Notes under the pieces: generated by a model
The model's database searches: none
Told to the model about the DNA's origin: nothing
What the model saw: only the letters and a program-made list of their open reading frames with translations
Translations under genes and position numbers: made by a program
Shown here: piece by piece, positions 1-11,300 of the stretch
How positions within the stretch are numbered: position 1 is the stretch's first letter
How the letters are laid out: the number at the start of each line of letters is the position of its first letter
NCBI RefSeq assembly: GCF_016583795.1
Contig: NZ_NRRS01000013.1
Location: forward strand, 1 to 64,000
Source: Rhabdochromatium marinum
Lineage (GTDB): Bacteria > Pseudomonadota > Gammaproteobacteria > Chromatiales > Chromatiaceae
Direction of reading: 5' to 3'
Length of the DNA stretch: 64,000 bases

Positions 1-490
1 GAGGGTGAGAACAAGCCGGGCGTACCACAGCGCTTCTTTGTCGCGAGGTGTTCGCGTGCCGGTTGATTTTCAACGGCGGATCGGGGCCATCGCAACCGCT
101 CGCCACAGAGGTCAGCGGGAATTGCTGAGCGATGAACGCCGACAGGCCACTGAGTTCCAAAAACTCAACGATCACCCGAATACCCGCTCCCGCGCGCTCC
201 CCAATGCACCAGTGCGCCGCACTCTCAACCCGGCTCAGCCAGACCACGCCCTCAGGCGTCTCGACAAACCGCGCCAATCCAGCCGGAGCCTTAATCGCTT
301 GACGCCCCGTCCAATGGCGCAGCGTGCTGCGTGCCACACCCGCACTCAGCGCCGCCTCACGTTGACTTTGCCCGCTCTGCTCAGCTTCAGCCACGGCCAC
401 GAGCCGTTCGGCACGACGGCGGCGATCATGCATCGGCGTGGAAGAGCGATTTGCGCTAGAGTTGGTCTTGGCAGGAGCTTCTTCGGGCAT
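1..490 (-). CDS. DUF6399-type transposase-like protein, N-terminal part, cut by window edge
   Basis: An open minus-strand frame starts at an ATG at 490 (MPEEAPAKTNSS) and runs off the left end without a stop, giving at least 163 codons. Residues about 22-62 look like a helix-turn-helix (QSQREAALSAGV, then RSTLRHWTG). They are followed by a stretch (FVETPEGVVWL ... VEFLELSGLSAFI) that I associate with DUF6399/transposase-like proteins. Past about residue 120 the translation no longer resembles that family (Pro/Arg-rich), so the gene may already be decayed or frameshifted near position 130. It sits beside another pseudogene, which suggests an accessory, transposon-scarred segment. Seen: the open frame and the helix-turn-helix-like pattern. 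Inferred: the family name. Confidence 0.45.
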   Translation of the reverse strand, partial: MPEEAPAKTNSSANRSSTPMHDRRRRAERLVAVAEAEQSGQSQREAALSAGVARSTLRHWTGRQAIKAPAGLARFVETPEGVVWLSRVESAAHWCIGERAGAGIRVIVEFLELSGLSAFIAQQFPLTSVASGCDGPDPPLKINRHANTSRQRSAVVRPACSHP

Positions 491-606
491 CGGCGCTGTC
501 CTTGGGTTGGGTTGCACCTCCAAGACTACGCCTTTCCCGGACTCCTGCCGCCCCGTGCCTCGCGCTGATCACCTACTGAAATCGTTGGTTTTGGACCGAG
601 GGATGA

Positions 607-1927
607 TCAAGGCCCAATGCAGACCAAGGCATGGGTGCGCAGTTTGAGCTTGTCTCCGTAAAGGCCCTCCAGCGTCTGGCGGTAGCCGGTGAGCTGAGTC
701 TGCGCCTCGCTTAGCAGGCGCGCCACTTCGGGGCGTGCGCGCAGCGCTTCCCTTGGCATGGTCGCCAGCGTCGTGCTGTCGAGGTCGGGCAGGTCACTGA
801 TTTTCAGGTGTTTGAATTCGATCAGGTGATCCAGCAGGGCGTATTGGCGCCGATCCGGGCGCACGATCAGCGACAGGTCGCAATAGCCCCGCGCGATGGC
901 GGTCTCCGAGTCCATGATGTAGGCGATGTCGTTGAACAGGGTGATCAGGAAAGCGGTCTTGACCACCAGCTCGTTGGACCAGCGCAGATCGCGGTTATCG
1001 AACGCTGGCAGATAGCGTTGCTCAATGAAGTCGCACAGGGGTTCCAGCTCGCCCGCCGCGTAGAAGCGCTCGCTGACGGCGCGCCGTTCGCGATCCAGGT
1101 CGTAGCCCGGCAACAGGGCTTCCTGGATGCGCTCGATGTAGAGCTTGCGCACCACCAGGTTGGGAATACTCAGTTGCAGATTGCCCAGCGGGTCGCGACC
1201 GCTGTAGGTGAGCACGCCGAAGAAATACAGCAGGGAAGCGAGGAAGCCGTGGGTCTGTGGGGCGTGGAGCATGCGTTCGACGCCGAAGCGCTGCTCCAGG
1301 TCGTCAATGGTGATGGGGTGTGTGGAATCCAGGGCGGCGGTTACCAGATCCTCGCCGTGGGGCAGACGGGCGATGTATTCGATGCGGTTGCGATCCATGG
1401 TCAGATTGTTGTCCAGCATCGCCCGAGGGTAGGCGCACCGCTCGGTCAGATGTTTGAAGAAATACAGCGCCAGGGTCGGGTTGTAGATCTGCCCGCCCTC
1501 GGGTTCGAGGGAGGACAATGTGGCATTCTTCCTCGTGGAAACCGCATAGGTCGGCGTAGTCCGGCTCGCTGGAGATGTCTTCGACCACGTTGTAGCCGCT
1601 GGTGATATCCGCTAGCACCAGCGGCGATACCCCAGTGATGAACACCCGATCCAGGCCGCGTCCCTCGGCGGCATCCTTGACCGCTTTGAACAGGGTCTTG
1701 ATGGCGCCCTCGCCGCCAACCAATTCCTGATAGCGACCTTCGCCCTGCTGGTGGCTGACCAGCACCTCGTTGGCGAAGTTGTCGTATTCGTCGATCAGCA
1801 GGTACAGCCGGTGGGGGGTCTCAGTGATGGCGGCCAGCAGGGATCGAAATGAGGCGATGGCGTCTTCTTGCAGATAGCCTTCTTCGACGATGGCCTGGAA
1901 GTTGGCGAGACCGTAGGGAAAACGCAT
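607..1927 (-). pseudogene. Degraded AAA-ATPase-like / PD-(D/E)XK nuclease-like protein
   Basis: Two overlapping minus-strand frames make one broken gene. The first (from ATG 1927) begins MRFPYGLANFQAIVEEGYL, the typical start of the AAA-ATPase-like family found with a C-terminal PD-(D/E)XK domain. It then jumps straight to YLLIDEYDNFANEVL, the Walker B region, so the segment that should carry the Walker A loop is absent. Near 1515-1530 the frame changes, and the second frame (to 607) supplies EGGQIYNPTLALYFFKHL and the nuclease-like end (GYCDLSLIV ... LIEFKHLKI, the D...ExK pattern). The linker between LCGFHEEE and SLEPEGG is also shorter than I would expect. At least two deletions plus a frame change make function unlikely. 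Confidence 0.75.
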
Positions 1928-2050
1928 GATGCTGACTCATTCCTTACATAATAAGTTTTGTATGCGATAGGATACTAATGCTGGCCTGGAGGTGGCGCGG
2001 CATGCGTCTTGCGACAGCCAGAGACCGCACCCATGTAACGATGCACCCTT

Positions 2051-2055
2051 AGGAG
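2051..2055 (+). promoter_or_regulatory. Ribosome binding site deciding the GTG start of nifL
   Basis: AGGAG lies seven bases before GTG 2063. No ATG in this frame has comparable spacing, so the GTG is preferred as the nifL start. Confidence 0.6.
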
Positions 2056-2062
2056 CCCACCC

Positions 2063-3724
2063 GTGGCTGTAGAAGATTTCGCCCCCGCTAAGCGAGTACC
2101 CGTGTCGGAGCAAACGCATGCGCTCTCAAGCGCCATTGGGCGCTTCCTGGCGCAGCCACCGGCTAATACGCCGCCCGAAGTATTGCAGGTGCTTACGCTG
2201 ATGGTGGGCGATCCCAACGAGCCGCTGCCGCCGCGTCTGTATTTCGAGGCGGTGGAACAGGCGCCAGTGGCCATCTCCATTACCGATGACAAGGCTAATA
2301 TTCTCTATGTCAACGCGGCTTTCGAGCAGCTGACCGAATACAGTCGCGATGAAGTCATCGGCTGCAATGAGTCGATTTTGTCGAATAATGCCACGCCGAG
2401 CTCTATCTATAAGGAGTTGTGGGGCACCATTCAGAACAAACAAACCTGGAAGGGCATCCTGGTCAATCGTGCCAAGGGCGGCGGGGATTATCTAGCTGAA
2501 CTGATGATTGCTCCGGTGCTGGATGCCAGCGGTAAGATTCGCTTTTTCCTCGGCATGCACCGTGATCTGACCAGTCAGCATCAGCTGAAAATGGATTTGC
2601 GCGCGCAAAAGACCCGCATCGAGGCGGTACTGAATGCTGCGCCAGTGCTGGTCGCCTTGCTGGATACCCAGGGTCGGGTGCTGCTTGATAACATGGAGTA
2701 TAAAAAGCTGCTGGGCGATCTGCGTGGCGAGGAGCCAGTACAGCGGTTATGCCAGGCGCTCATTGAGCAGGCCGGATTCGACCCGCTCGAACGGGTGCTG
2801 CATGGCGATGGCTTCAAGGATGTCGAAATCAGCCTGCTGCTGCCGGGTGCCAGCGCGCCGCGCTGGTTTTCCTGCTCCGGGGTGGCGGTGAATGAATCCG
2901 ACGCCAGCGCGCGCGGCTATTTCGGTGCGGCAGACGCCGCTGAGCATCGCCTGCTGCTGCTGGCGAATGAAGTCACCGCGCGCCGCCGCGAAATCGAACG
3001 CGCCCATCTGGAGCATTTACGCGCCCGTCTGGCCGAGCAACAGCTCACCGAGGGCGTGCGTGAGGCGCTGGCGGCGGCCAGCTATCAGATCGAACAGCCT
3101 CTGAACCTGATTCGTGCCGCCACCGCCATGTTTGGCGATCAGGACGGCGAGCTGGCGGTCTTTGTTGATCATCTGCGCCAAATCAGTGCAGCCAGCGAGA
3201 AAGCCCTGGCGAATCTGCGCGCGGCGCTGCCGAGTGAGTCCCTGGAAGCTGGCGCCATGGTCAATGTCAACGAGTTGCTGCGTCATGTCTTGGAGTTGGA
3301 AACGGATCGGCTGCTGGCGGCCGGTGTGGTGGTGGACTGGCAGCCGGCCTTGCAGTTACCGGAGCTGTCCGGACATCGCAATCCGCTGCGCTCGCTGTTC
3401 AAATACTTGATCGACAACGCCTTGCAAGCGCTGCATGAAAGCCGGCGCGCGCAGCGTGAGCTGCATCTGTCCACGCGCACGCTGGAGGATTCCGTCGAGG
3501 TGATTGTGCAGGACAATGGCCCCGGGCTGCCCGCCGCGCATCGCCTCAAGGCGTTCGAGCCCTTTTTCATCGGTTGGCGGCGCCGGCGCGGGCGCGCGGG
3601 TATGGGGCTTGCTTTAGCCCAGGAGATTGTGAATCAGCATGGCGGCACCATTGAGATTGATGAGGCTTTCCATGAGGGCTGCCGGATCAAAGTGATCCTG
3701 AGCCACGTCCCGTCACAGGAGTAA
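2063..3724 (+). CDS. nifL: NifL, redox- and nitrogen-sensing anti-activator of NifA
   Basis: A 553-residue protein. A first PAS domain (about 58-175; VEQAPVAISITDDKANILYV) corresponds to the FAD-binding PAS of NifL. A second PAS-like region lies at about 185-300. After a coiled stretch comes a kinase-like core with N box LIDNALQAL, G1 DNGPGLP and G2 GMGLALAQ. At the H-box position the sequence is SYQIEQPLN, with Tyr where a kinase would have His, which fits a protein acting by ADP-dependent binding of NifA instead of phosphotransfer. NifL inhibits NifA when oxygen or fixed nitrogen is present. The gene is ten bases upstream of nifA on the same strand, the usual co-expressed arrangement. Identification is firm from domain order and context. 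Confidence 0.93.
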   Translation: MAVEDFAPAKRVPVSEQTHALSSAIGRFLAQPPANTPPEVLQVLTLMVGDPNEPLPPRLYFEAVEQAPVAISITDDKANILYVNAAFEQLTEYSRDEVIGCNESILSNNATPSSIYKELWGTIQNKQTWKGILVNRAKGGGDYLAELMIAPVLDASGKIRFFLGMHRDLTSQHQLKMDLRAQKTRIEAVLNAAPVLVALLDTQGRVLLDNMEYKKLLGDLRGEEPVQRLCQALIEQAGFDPLERVLHGDGFKDVEISLLLPGASAPRWFSCSGVAVNESDASARGYFGAADAAEHRLLLLANEVTARRREIERAHLEHLRARLAEQQLTEGVREALAAASYQIEQPLNLIRAATAMFGDQDGELAVFVDHLRQISAASEKALANLRAALPSESLEAGAMVNVNELLRHVLELETDRLLAAGVVVDWQPALQLPELSGHRNPLRSLFKYLIDNALQALHESRRAQRELHLSTRTLEDSVEVIVQDNGPGLPAAHRLKAFEPFFIGWRRRRGRAGMGLALAQEIVNQHGGTIEIDEAFHEGCRIKVILSHVPSQE

Positions 3725-3734
3725 GACAGCCACC

Positions 3735-5306
<1,572 letters not shown>

Positions 5307-5354
5307 GCACGACTCCAGCCGATCCGTCACTTGATACTGTCAGGTACGGATCTT

Positions 5355-5373
5355 AATTGATATTGATTCCTGA
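5355..5373 (+). promoter_or_regulatory. Possible Fur-like operator before feoA
   Basis: The AT-rich stretch AATTGATATTGATTCCTGA stands out against GC-rich surroundings, about 35-50 bases before the feoA ATG. It carries one good NATWAT-type hexamer (GATATT) and a partial neighbour (GATTCC). Iron-dependent Fur control is expected for feo operons, but the match is partial. Confidence 0.3.
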
Positions 5374-5405
5374 TACGGTTGCCGGCCTGGCATAGAATCC
5401 TGCCC

Positions 5406-5705
5406 ATGAACCAAGAAAACACGCTCGCTTCCTGTCTTCCCCCGACGCATCTGACCGATCTGCCGCTCGGCGCCCGAGGGCGCGTCATTGGTATTGATGG
5501 CGGCCGTGAACTCAACCGGCGCCTGCTGGCGCTGGGGGTGCGCCTGGGCACTGAGCTGCGGGTGGAGCATCATCGCGGTCGGGGTCGGGTGGTCTCCATT
5601 GGCCCGTCTCGTGTGGCGCTGGGCGGCGGAATCGTGGAGAAACTGCGCATTGAACGCCTTGACCCGGTCGCCACCGGCGAGCGCGAGGCCGAGCCGTCGG
5701 ATTAA
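5406..5705 (+). CDS. feoA: FeoA, small SH3-like partner of the ferrous iron transporter
   Basis: A 99-residue cytosolic protein with the FeoA layout: LPLGARGRVIGID at the start of the fold, RLLALGVRLGTELRV in the middle and ALGGGIVEKLRIE near the end. FeoA is thought to bind FeoB and support ferrous iron uptake. The ATG at 5406 is chosen over an upstream TTG (5379), which would only add a nine-residue tail unlike the family. feoB begins four bases after the feoA stop, so the two are certainly co-transcribed. The possible Fur operator lies just upstream. Confidence 0.9.
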   Translation: MNQENTLASCLPPTHLTDLPLGARGRVIGIDGGRELNRRLLALGVRLGTELRVEHHRGRGRVVSIGPSRVALGGGIVEKLRIERLDPVATGEREAEPSD

Positions 5706-5709
5706 CATC

Positions 5710-8130
5710 ATGGGTAGGCATTCCAAGATATCGGAGCAGACGCGCGGCATCAAGCGACAGGAAACCGGGGCGAATGGCTCGGACAGCGCCGCCGCACCGG
5801 ATCGACCACTCACCTTGGCCTTGGCCGGCAATCCCAATTGCGGTAAATCGGCGCTGTTTAATGCCCTGACCGGCATCCGCCAGACCACTGGCAACTGGCC
5901 GGGGGTGACGGTGGAGCGCAAGGAAGGGCGCTGCGAACTCGATGGTCGCGCGGTGCGGGTGATCGATCTGCCGGGGATTTATTCGCTCGATGCCAGCTCA
6001 CTCGATGAGCAGGTCGCGCGCGATTATCTGCTCTCGCGTGAGGCGGATGTGATCGTCAATGTGGTGGATGCAACCAATCTCGAGCGCAATCTGTACATGA
6101 GTGTACAGCTGCTGGAGATGGGCGTGCCCATCGTGATTGCGCTCAACATGATGGATCTCGCCCGGCGTCGGGGCCTGGAGATCGATGCGGCCGCACTAGC
6201 GCGCGAGCTGGGTTGTCCGGTGGTGCCGGTGGTGGCTGTCAGCAAGGAGGGACTGACGGAACTGAGTGCGCGCGCGCTGGCAGTGGCCTGTGGGCAGGAG
6301 TCAGCCGGCTTCGGCCTGGCGCAGGATGAGTGCGTTGAACAAGGCGTAGCGGCGCTCAGCGCGGCCATTCAGGCGGACAAAACCCACGCACCGGATGATC
6401 TTCCACCCAATGCGCGCTGGCTGGCACTCAAGCTGCTGGAAGACGACGCCTTTGCCGTCGCCCAGGTGGACAGCTCGGTGCGGGCGCTGGCGGCGCACTG
6501 GCGCGCCGCCATTGCCGAGCGCTCCGGCGAGGAGCCGGACATCTATATTGCCGATTCGCGTTTCGGTCATGCCCATGCGCTGGCGGCGCGGGTGCAGCGC
6601 TGTCGCGGGCAGGCGGGCGGCACGCTGTCGGATGCCATCGACCGGGTGGTGCTGAGCCGCTTGTGGGGGGTACCGCTGTTTCTGTTGGTGATGTACCTGA
6701 TGTTTGTCTTCACCATCAACATCGGTGGCGCCTTTATCGACTTTTTCGATGGCGTTGCAGCGGCGCTGTTCGTCGATGGCTTGGGTACGCTGCTGAATCG
6801 CTTCGAGACCCCGGATGTGCTGCGGCTGCTGCTGGCGGATGGGATTGGTGGCGGCCTGACGGTGGTGGCCACCTTTATTCCGGTGATTGCCAGCCTGTAT
6901 ATTTTTCTCTCGGCGCTGGAAGATTCCGGCTACATGGCGCGCGCGGCCTTTGTGATGGATCGTTTTATGCGTTCCATCGGGCTGCCGGGCAAGGCTTTCG
7001 TACCGCTGATTGTGGGCTTTGGCTGCAATGTGCCAGCGGTCATGGCCACGCGCACGCTGGAGAATGAGCGCGAGCGCAAGCTGACCATTCTGATGAATCC
7101 CTTCATGTCCTGCGGCGCGCGGCTGCCGGTGTATGTGCTGTTCGCGGCCGCCTTTTTTCCCCATTCAGGACAAAACGTGGTTTTTGCGCTCTATCTGACC
7201 GGCATTGCCGTGGCCCTGCTCACCGGGTTGATCATGAAGCGCACCCTGCTTGCTGGCAGCAGCACCGGCTTCATGATGGAGCTGCCGCCCTACCATCTGC
7301 CCACATTGCGCGGGGTGCTGCTGCGCACCTGGGATCGGGTGCGGCTGTTCCTGCGCGAGGCCGGGCGCATCATTGTGGTCATGGTAGTGGTGCTGAATCT
7401 GCTGGGCGCTATCGGAACCGATGGCAGCCTTGGCGAGACGGACAGCGATGCCTCGGTGCTCAGTGCCGCGAGCCGCCTGACCACGCCGCTGTTTGCACCT
7501 ATGGGCATTGAAACGGACAACTGGCCGGCAGTGCTGGGGATTGTCTCGGGCGTGCTGGCCAAGGAAGTCATTGTTGGCACTCTGGATACTGTCTATGGGC
7601 AACTGGCGGTTGATGCCTCGCCCGGGGATACGGATGCGGCCGCCCCTTATCATCTGCTGGCGGCTCTGAGCCAGGCTCTGGCCACCATTCCGGCCAATCT
7701 CGGCGAGGCCCTGGGCAGTCTGACCGATCCGCTGGGACTTGGCAGCCTGGATGAGGCCGCAAGCGACCCAGGTGTCTCTGCTGGTGCCTTTGGTGCCATG
7801 GAGGCCCGCTTTGATGGGCGCGCCGGTGCCTTTGCCTATCTGTTGTTTGTGTTGCTGTATTTCCCTTGCATCGCCACCATCGGGGCCATCGTGCGTGAGG
7901 CTGGTGGCGCCTGGGCGGCCTTCGTGGCGGCCTGGACCACGGGGATTGCCTATATCACGGCGACCTTGTTCTATCAGACCGCTACCTTCGCGCGCCATCC
8001 CTGGTGGTCGGGCAGCTGGATTGCTGCGGGCGTGCTCGCGCTGATTGTGGTCTTCATTGGCTTGCGCATCTGGGCGCGACGGGGGCGCGAGCCGGGAGCT
8101 GACGCGGCTGTGCAAAAAACGCCCGTGTGA
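5710..8130 (+). CDS. feoB: FeoB, GTP-driven ferrous iron permease
   Basis: An 806-residue inner-membrane protein. The cytosolic G domain shows G1 GNPNCGKS (about residue 40), the switch I region TTGNWPGVTVE, G3 DLPGIYSL and G4 ALNMMD. It is followed by the helical NFeoB segment and a membrane core with two Gate-like halves (for example PLIVGFGCNVPAVMATRTL and the later ILGIVSGVLAKEVIVGTL). The open frame extends upstream into feoA, but ATG 5710 gives the normal FeoB N-terminus and follows the feoA stop by four bases. It imports Fe2+ under anoxic or low-oxygen conditions, which suits a diazotroph needing iron for nitrogenase and Fe-S proteins. Confidence 0.96.
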   Translation: MGRHSKISEQTRGIKRQETGANGSDSAAAPDRPLTLALAGNPNCGKSALFNALTGIRQTTGNWPGVTVERKEGRCELDGRAVRVIDLPGIYSLDASSLDEQVARDYLLSREADVIVNVVDATNLERNLYMSVQLLEMGVPIVIALNMMDLARRRGLEIDAAALARELGCPVVPVVAVSKEGLTELSARALAVACGQESAGFGLAQDECVEQGVAALSAAIQADKTHAPDDLPPNARWLALKLLEDDAFAVAQVDSSVRALAAHWRAAIAERSGEEPDIYIADSRFGHAHALAARVQRCRGQAGGTLSDAIDRVVLSRLWGVPLFLLVMYLMFVFTINIGGAFIDFFDGVAAALFVDGLGTLLNRFETPDVLRLLLADGIGGGLTVVATFIPVIASLYIFLSALEDSGYMARAAFVMDRFMRSIGLPGKAFVPLIVGFGCNVPAVMATRTLENERERKLTILMNPFMSCGARLPVYVLFAAAFFPHSGQNVVFALYLTGIAVALLTGLIMKRTLLAGSSTGFMMELPPYHLPTLRGVLLRTWDRVRLFLREAGRIIVVMVVVLNLLGAIGTDGSLGETDSDASVLSAASRLTTPLFAPMGIETDNWPAVLGIVSGVLAKEVIVGTLDTVYGQLAVDASPGDTDAAAPYHLLAALSQALATIPANLGEALGSLTDPLGLGSLDEAASDPGVSAGAFGAMEARFDGRAGAFAYLLFVLLYFPCIATIGAIVREAGGAWAAFVAAWTTGIAYITATLFYQTATFARHPWWSGSWIAAGVLALIVVFIGLRIWARRGREPGADAAVQKTPV

Positions 8131-8155
8131 TGATAACCCGTGTGACCGCCTGCCG

Positions 8156-8389
8156 ATGCTGACTGAGCTGCGAGCCTATCTGCGCGAGCGTCCGTTTGCC
8201 AGCCTGAGCGACATTGCCCTGCATCTGCGCGTGACGCCCGAGGTGGCCAGAGACCTGTGTACTGTCTGGATACGCAAGGGCCGGGTCGAGCGCATTGACT
8301 GCGGCAGCGGCTGTGCCAACTGTCAGCTCTGCCAGGGACCGCCAGCGGAGTATTATCGCTGGCAGTCGCAGCCGCTGGATAACACATGA
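8156..8389 (+). CDS. feoC: FeoC-like winged-helix protein with a four-cysteine tail motif
   Basis: A 77-residue protein of the usual FeoC size. It has a winged-helix N-terminus (LTELRAYLRERPFASLSDIALH) shown here only by its first part, LTELRAYLRERPFASL. A C-terminal wing holds clustered cysteines (DCGSGCANCQLCQG), the pattern proposed to bind an Fe-S cluster in FeoC. The family is thought to tune FeoB stability or transport. ATG 8156 is preferred over upstream in-frame starts because it begins the conserved fold. The gene starts 25 bases after feoB, and its stop overlaps the recC start (ATGA), so recC translation may be coupled to it. Confidence 0.82.
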   Translation: MLTELRAYLRERPFASLSDIALHLRVTPEVARDLCTVWIRKGRVERIDCGSGCANCQLCQGPPAEYYRWQSQPLDNT

Positions 8390-11300
8390 ATACAACCGCC
8401 GAGCTGCAACCCGGTTTTATGCTCATTCAGGGCAATTGCCTGGAGGCCTTGAGTGATGTGATGACCGCCTGGGTGCAAGCGTATCCGTTGCGCCCGCTTG
8501 AGAATGAAGTGATTCTGGTGCAGAGCAATGGCATCGGTCAGTGGCTCAAGTTGGCGTTGGCGGCGCCGTTGGAGCCGGGTGGTCAGGGCGGCTGGGGCAT
8601 TGCGGCGGCTGTGAAGCTGATGCTGCCGGCGAGCTTTGTTTGGCAAAGCTATCGGGCGGTGTTGGGACATTTGCCGCATGCGTCAGCTTACGACAAGGCG
8701 CCGTTGACCTGGCGGCTGTATCGGCTGCTGGGCGATCTCGATGCCTTGGCCGAGGGGCCGGAACAGAACAGCTGGCTCGCTGCGCTGCGGGGGTTTCTAA
8801 GGACGGATCGGGATCCGCGTCGTCGGCATCAGCTCGCCGAGCGTCTGGCCGATCTGTTCGACCAGTATCAGGTCTATCGCGCCGACTGGCTGGAGGCCTG
8901 GGCGCGCGGCGAGGATGTCTTGATTCGCCCAGACGGCAACCGCGAAGCTTTACCGGCATGGCAGCGTTGGCAGCCGCTGCTGTGGCGGCGTCTGCAACAG
9001 GACTGTCGTGCGGACTCCCCAGTATCAGCCTCGGCAGTGGCCGCGAAATCACCGCTGGTGGGTGAGAGCAGCCGTGCCGAGATTCATCAGCGCTTTCTGC
9101 AGGCTGCCACCGTTCTGCCCAAGCAGGGCCGCCCACCCACGTTGCCACGGCGTGTCATCGTCTTTGGCGTCTCGGCACTGCCGCGCCAGATCATTGAAGT
9201 CCTGCATGCCATCTCATCCGTCAGCCAGGTCATGCTCTTTGTACATAACCCCTGCCGGCATTACTGGGGCGATATCATCGAAGGACGCGAGCTGTTTCGT
9301 ACCGCCTATCGGCGCGACAAAGCGCGCAAGGTGCCAGAGGATGTGGATGAAAATACCCTGCATTTGCACGGACATCCGCTGCTGGCCGCTTGGGGCAAGC
9401 AGGGACGCGATTACATCCGCCTGCTGGATGCCCTGGATCAACGCGACACCTACGAAGCCGCCTTTAGCAAGCACGACCTGTCTATTGATCTGTTCGAGGA
9501 CACAGACAGCCCGGCAACCCTGCTGCAACAGGTGCAGGATGACATCCTGGAACTGCGCCCTCTGGAGGAAAGACGCGCTTTTCAAACCCAGATCGATCCT
9601 GACAAAGATCAAAGTGTGCGCTTTTTGATGGCGCATGGCCCTCAGCGGGAAGTTGAAATCCTGCATGATCAGTTGCTGGCAGCCTTTGCCGCTGCGGATG
9701 CCGCCGGGCAGCCACTGGCGCCGCGCGATATTCTGGTGATGGTGCCGGACATCGAAACCTATACGCCTCATGTTGAGGCGGTGTTTGGCCGTCTGGCACG
9801 GAATGACCGGCGCTTTATTCCCTTTAGTCTGTCTGATCAGGGGCCGCGTCAGCACAGTCCGCTGCTGCTGGGCTTCGAGCGGCTGCTGCAACTGCCGCAG
9901 GCCCGCTGCACCGTCACCGAGGTGCTGGATCTGCTCGATATTCCGGCCCTGCGCGCCCGCTTTGGGCTGGATGAGGCCGATCTGCCGGCCTTGCGGCACT
10001 GGATCACCGGCGCGCGCGTGCGCTGGGGACTGGATGCCGAGCATCGTGAGCACGGCTTCCACCTGCCGGCCAAGCTGCAGCAAAACACCTGGCATTTTGG
10101 CCTGGAACGCATGCTGCTTGGTGTGGCCAGCGGCACCAGCGCAGCCTGGCAGGGGGTGGAGCCTTATGATGAAGTCGCCGGGCTGGATGCGGCACTGATT
10201 GGCCCGCTGGCCGAACTGCTGGAGCGCCTGTCGCACAGTTGGCAGCTGTTGCAGGTGTCACGCACGCCGATGCAGTGGAGCGAAACTCTTACCACGCTGT
10301 TGGATGATTTTTTCTGTCCTGTTGGAGACGCCGATGAACAGCACCTGACTCAGGTGCGCGACCAACTCGAACAATGGACGTTCGACTGCGCGCGTGGCGG
10401 CCTGATAGACGAATGCCTGCCCCTGGAGGTGGTGCGTGTGCCACTGCTCGCCGGCCTGGATGAGCCGAGCTTGAGCCGACGCTTTTTGGCCGGGGCGGTC
10501 AACTTTGCCACCCTGATGCCCATGCGCGCCGTCCCCTTCCGGCAGATCTGGCTGCTGGGCATGAACGATGGTGACTACCCGCGCATGCGACGTCAGGCCG
10601 ACTTCGATCTGATGGTCGGCGACTATCGCCCTGGCGACCGCTCGCGCCGTGAGGACGACCGCTATCTGTTTCTGGAGGCACTGTTGTCAGCGCGCGAGCG
10701 CCTGGTGATCAGCTGGGTCGGGCGCAGCCTGCGCGACAACAGCGAGCGCCCGCCCTCGGTGCTGGTCAGCCAGTTGCGCGACCATATCGCCGCCGGCTGG
10801 CGGCTGGCCAGTGCCGGAACCCCGGCTGGGCAGGACGGCCAGCAATTATTGCAGGCGCTCAGCACCGAGCATCCACTGCAACCCTTTAGTCGCCAGTATT
10901 TTCTGCCGCCATCGGATCCTCAGCACAATTCCGGACTCTTTACCTATGCCCGTGAATGGTCACAACTGACGGCTCCTGATGCCGCGCGCGCAGCATCGCC
11001 CCCGGCGCTTGCCCCGCCCCAGTTGGAGGCGCCCATTCGCTGCGCCGATCTGGGGCGGTTTTTGCGCTATCCGCTCAAAACTTTCTACAGTCAGCGTCTA
11101 GGCGTGCATTTGGGGCAGGACGTCGAACAAAGCGACGATGAGGAGCCATTCGATCTCGATGGTTTGGGGCGTTGGGCCTTGTATGACGCCATCTTGCAGG
11201 ATTGCATTCGCCGCCTGGCCGCGCCGGGCCAGGCGGAGGTCAGTGCAGCGGCCTTGCTCAATCAGGCCATTCAGCGCCGCGCCGGTGCCGGTGAGCTGCC

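Noticed and set aside
1982-1996. TGGCCTGGAGGTGGC before nifL as a sigma-54 promoter
   Set aside because: GG and GC have the right spacing, but the -12 box is TGGC instead of TTGC and the -24 box is only partial; nifLA is not sigma-54 dependent in all diazotrophs.
5488-5709. N-terminal extension of FeoB inside feoA
   Set aside because: The frame is open by chance; ATG 5710 gives the normal FeoB start directly after the feoA stop.
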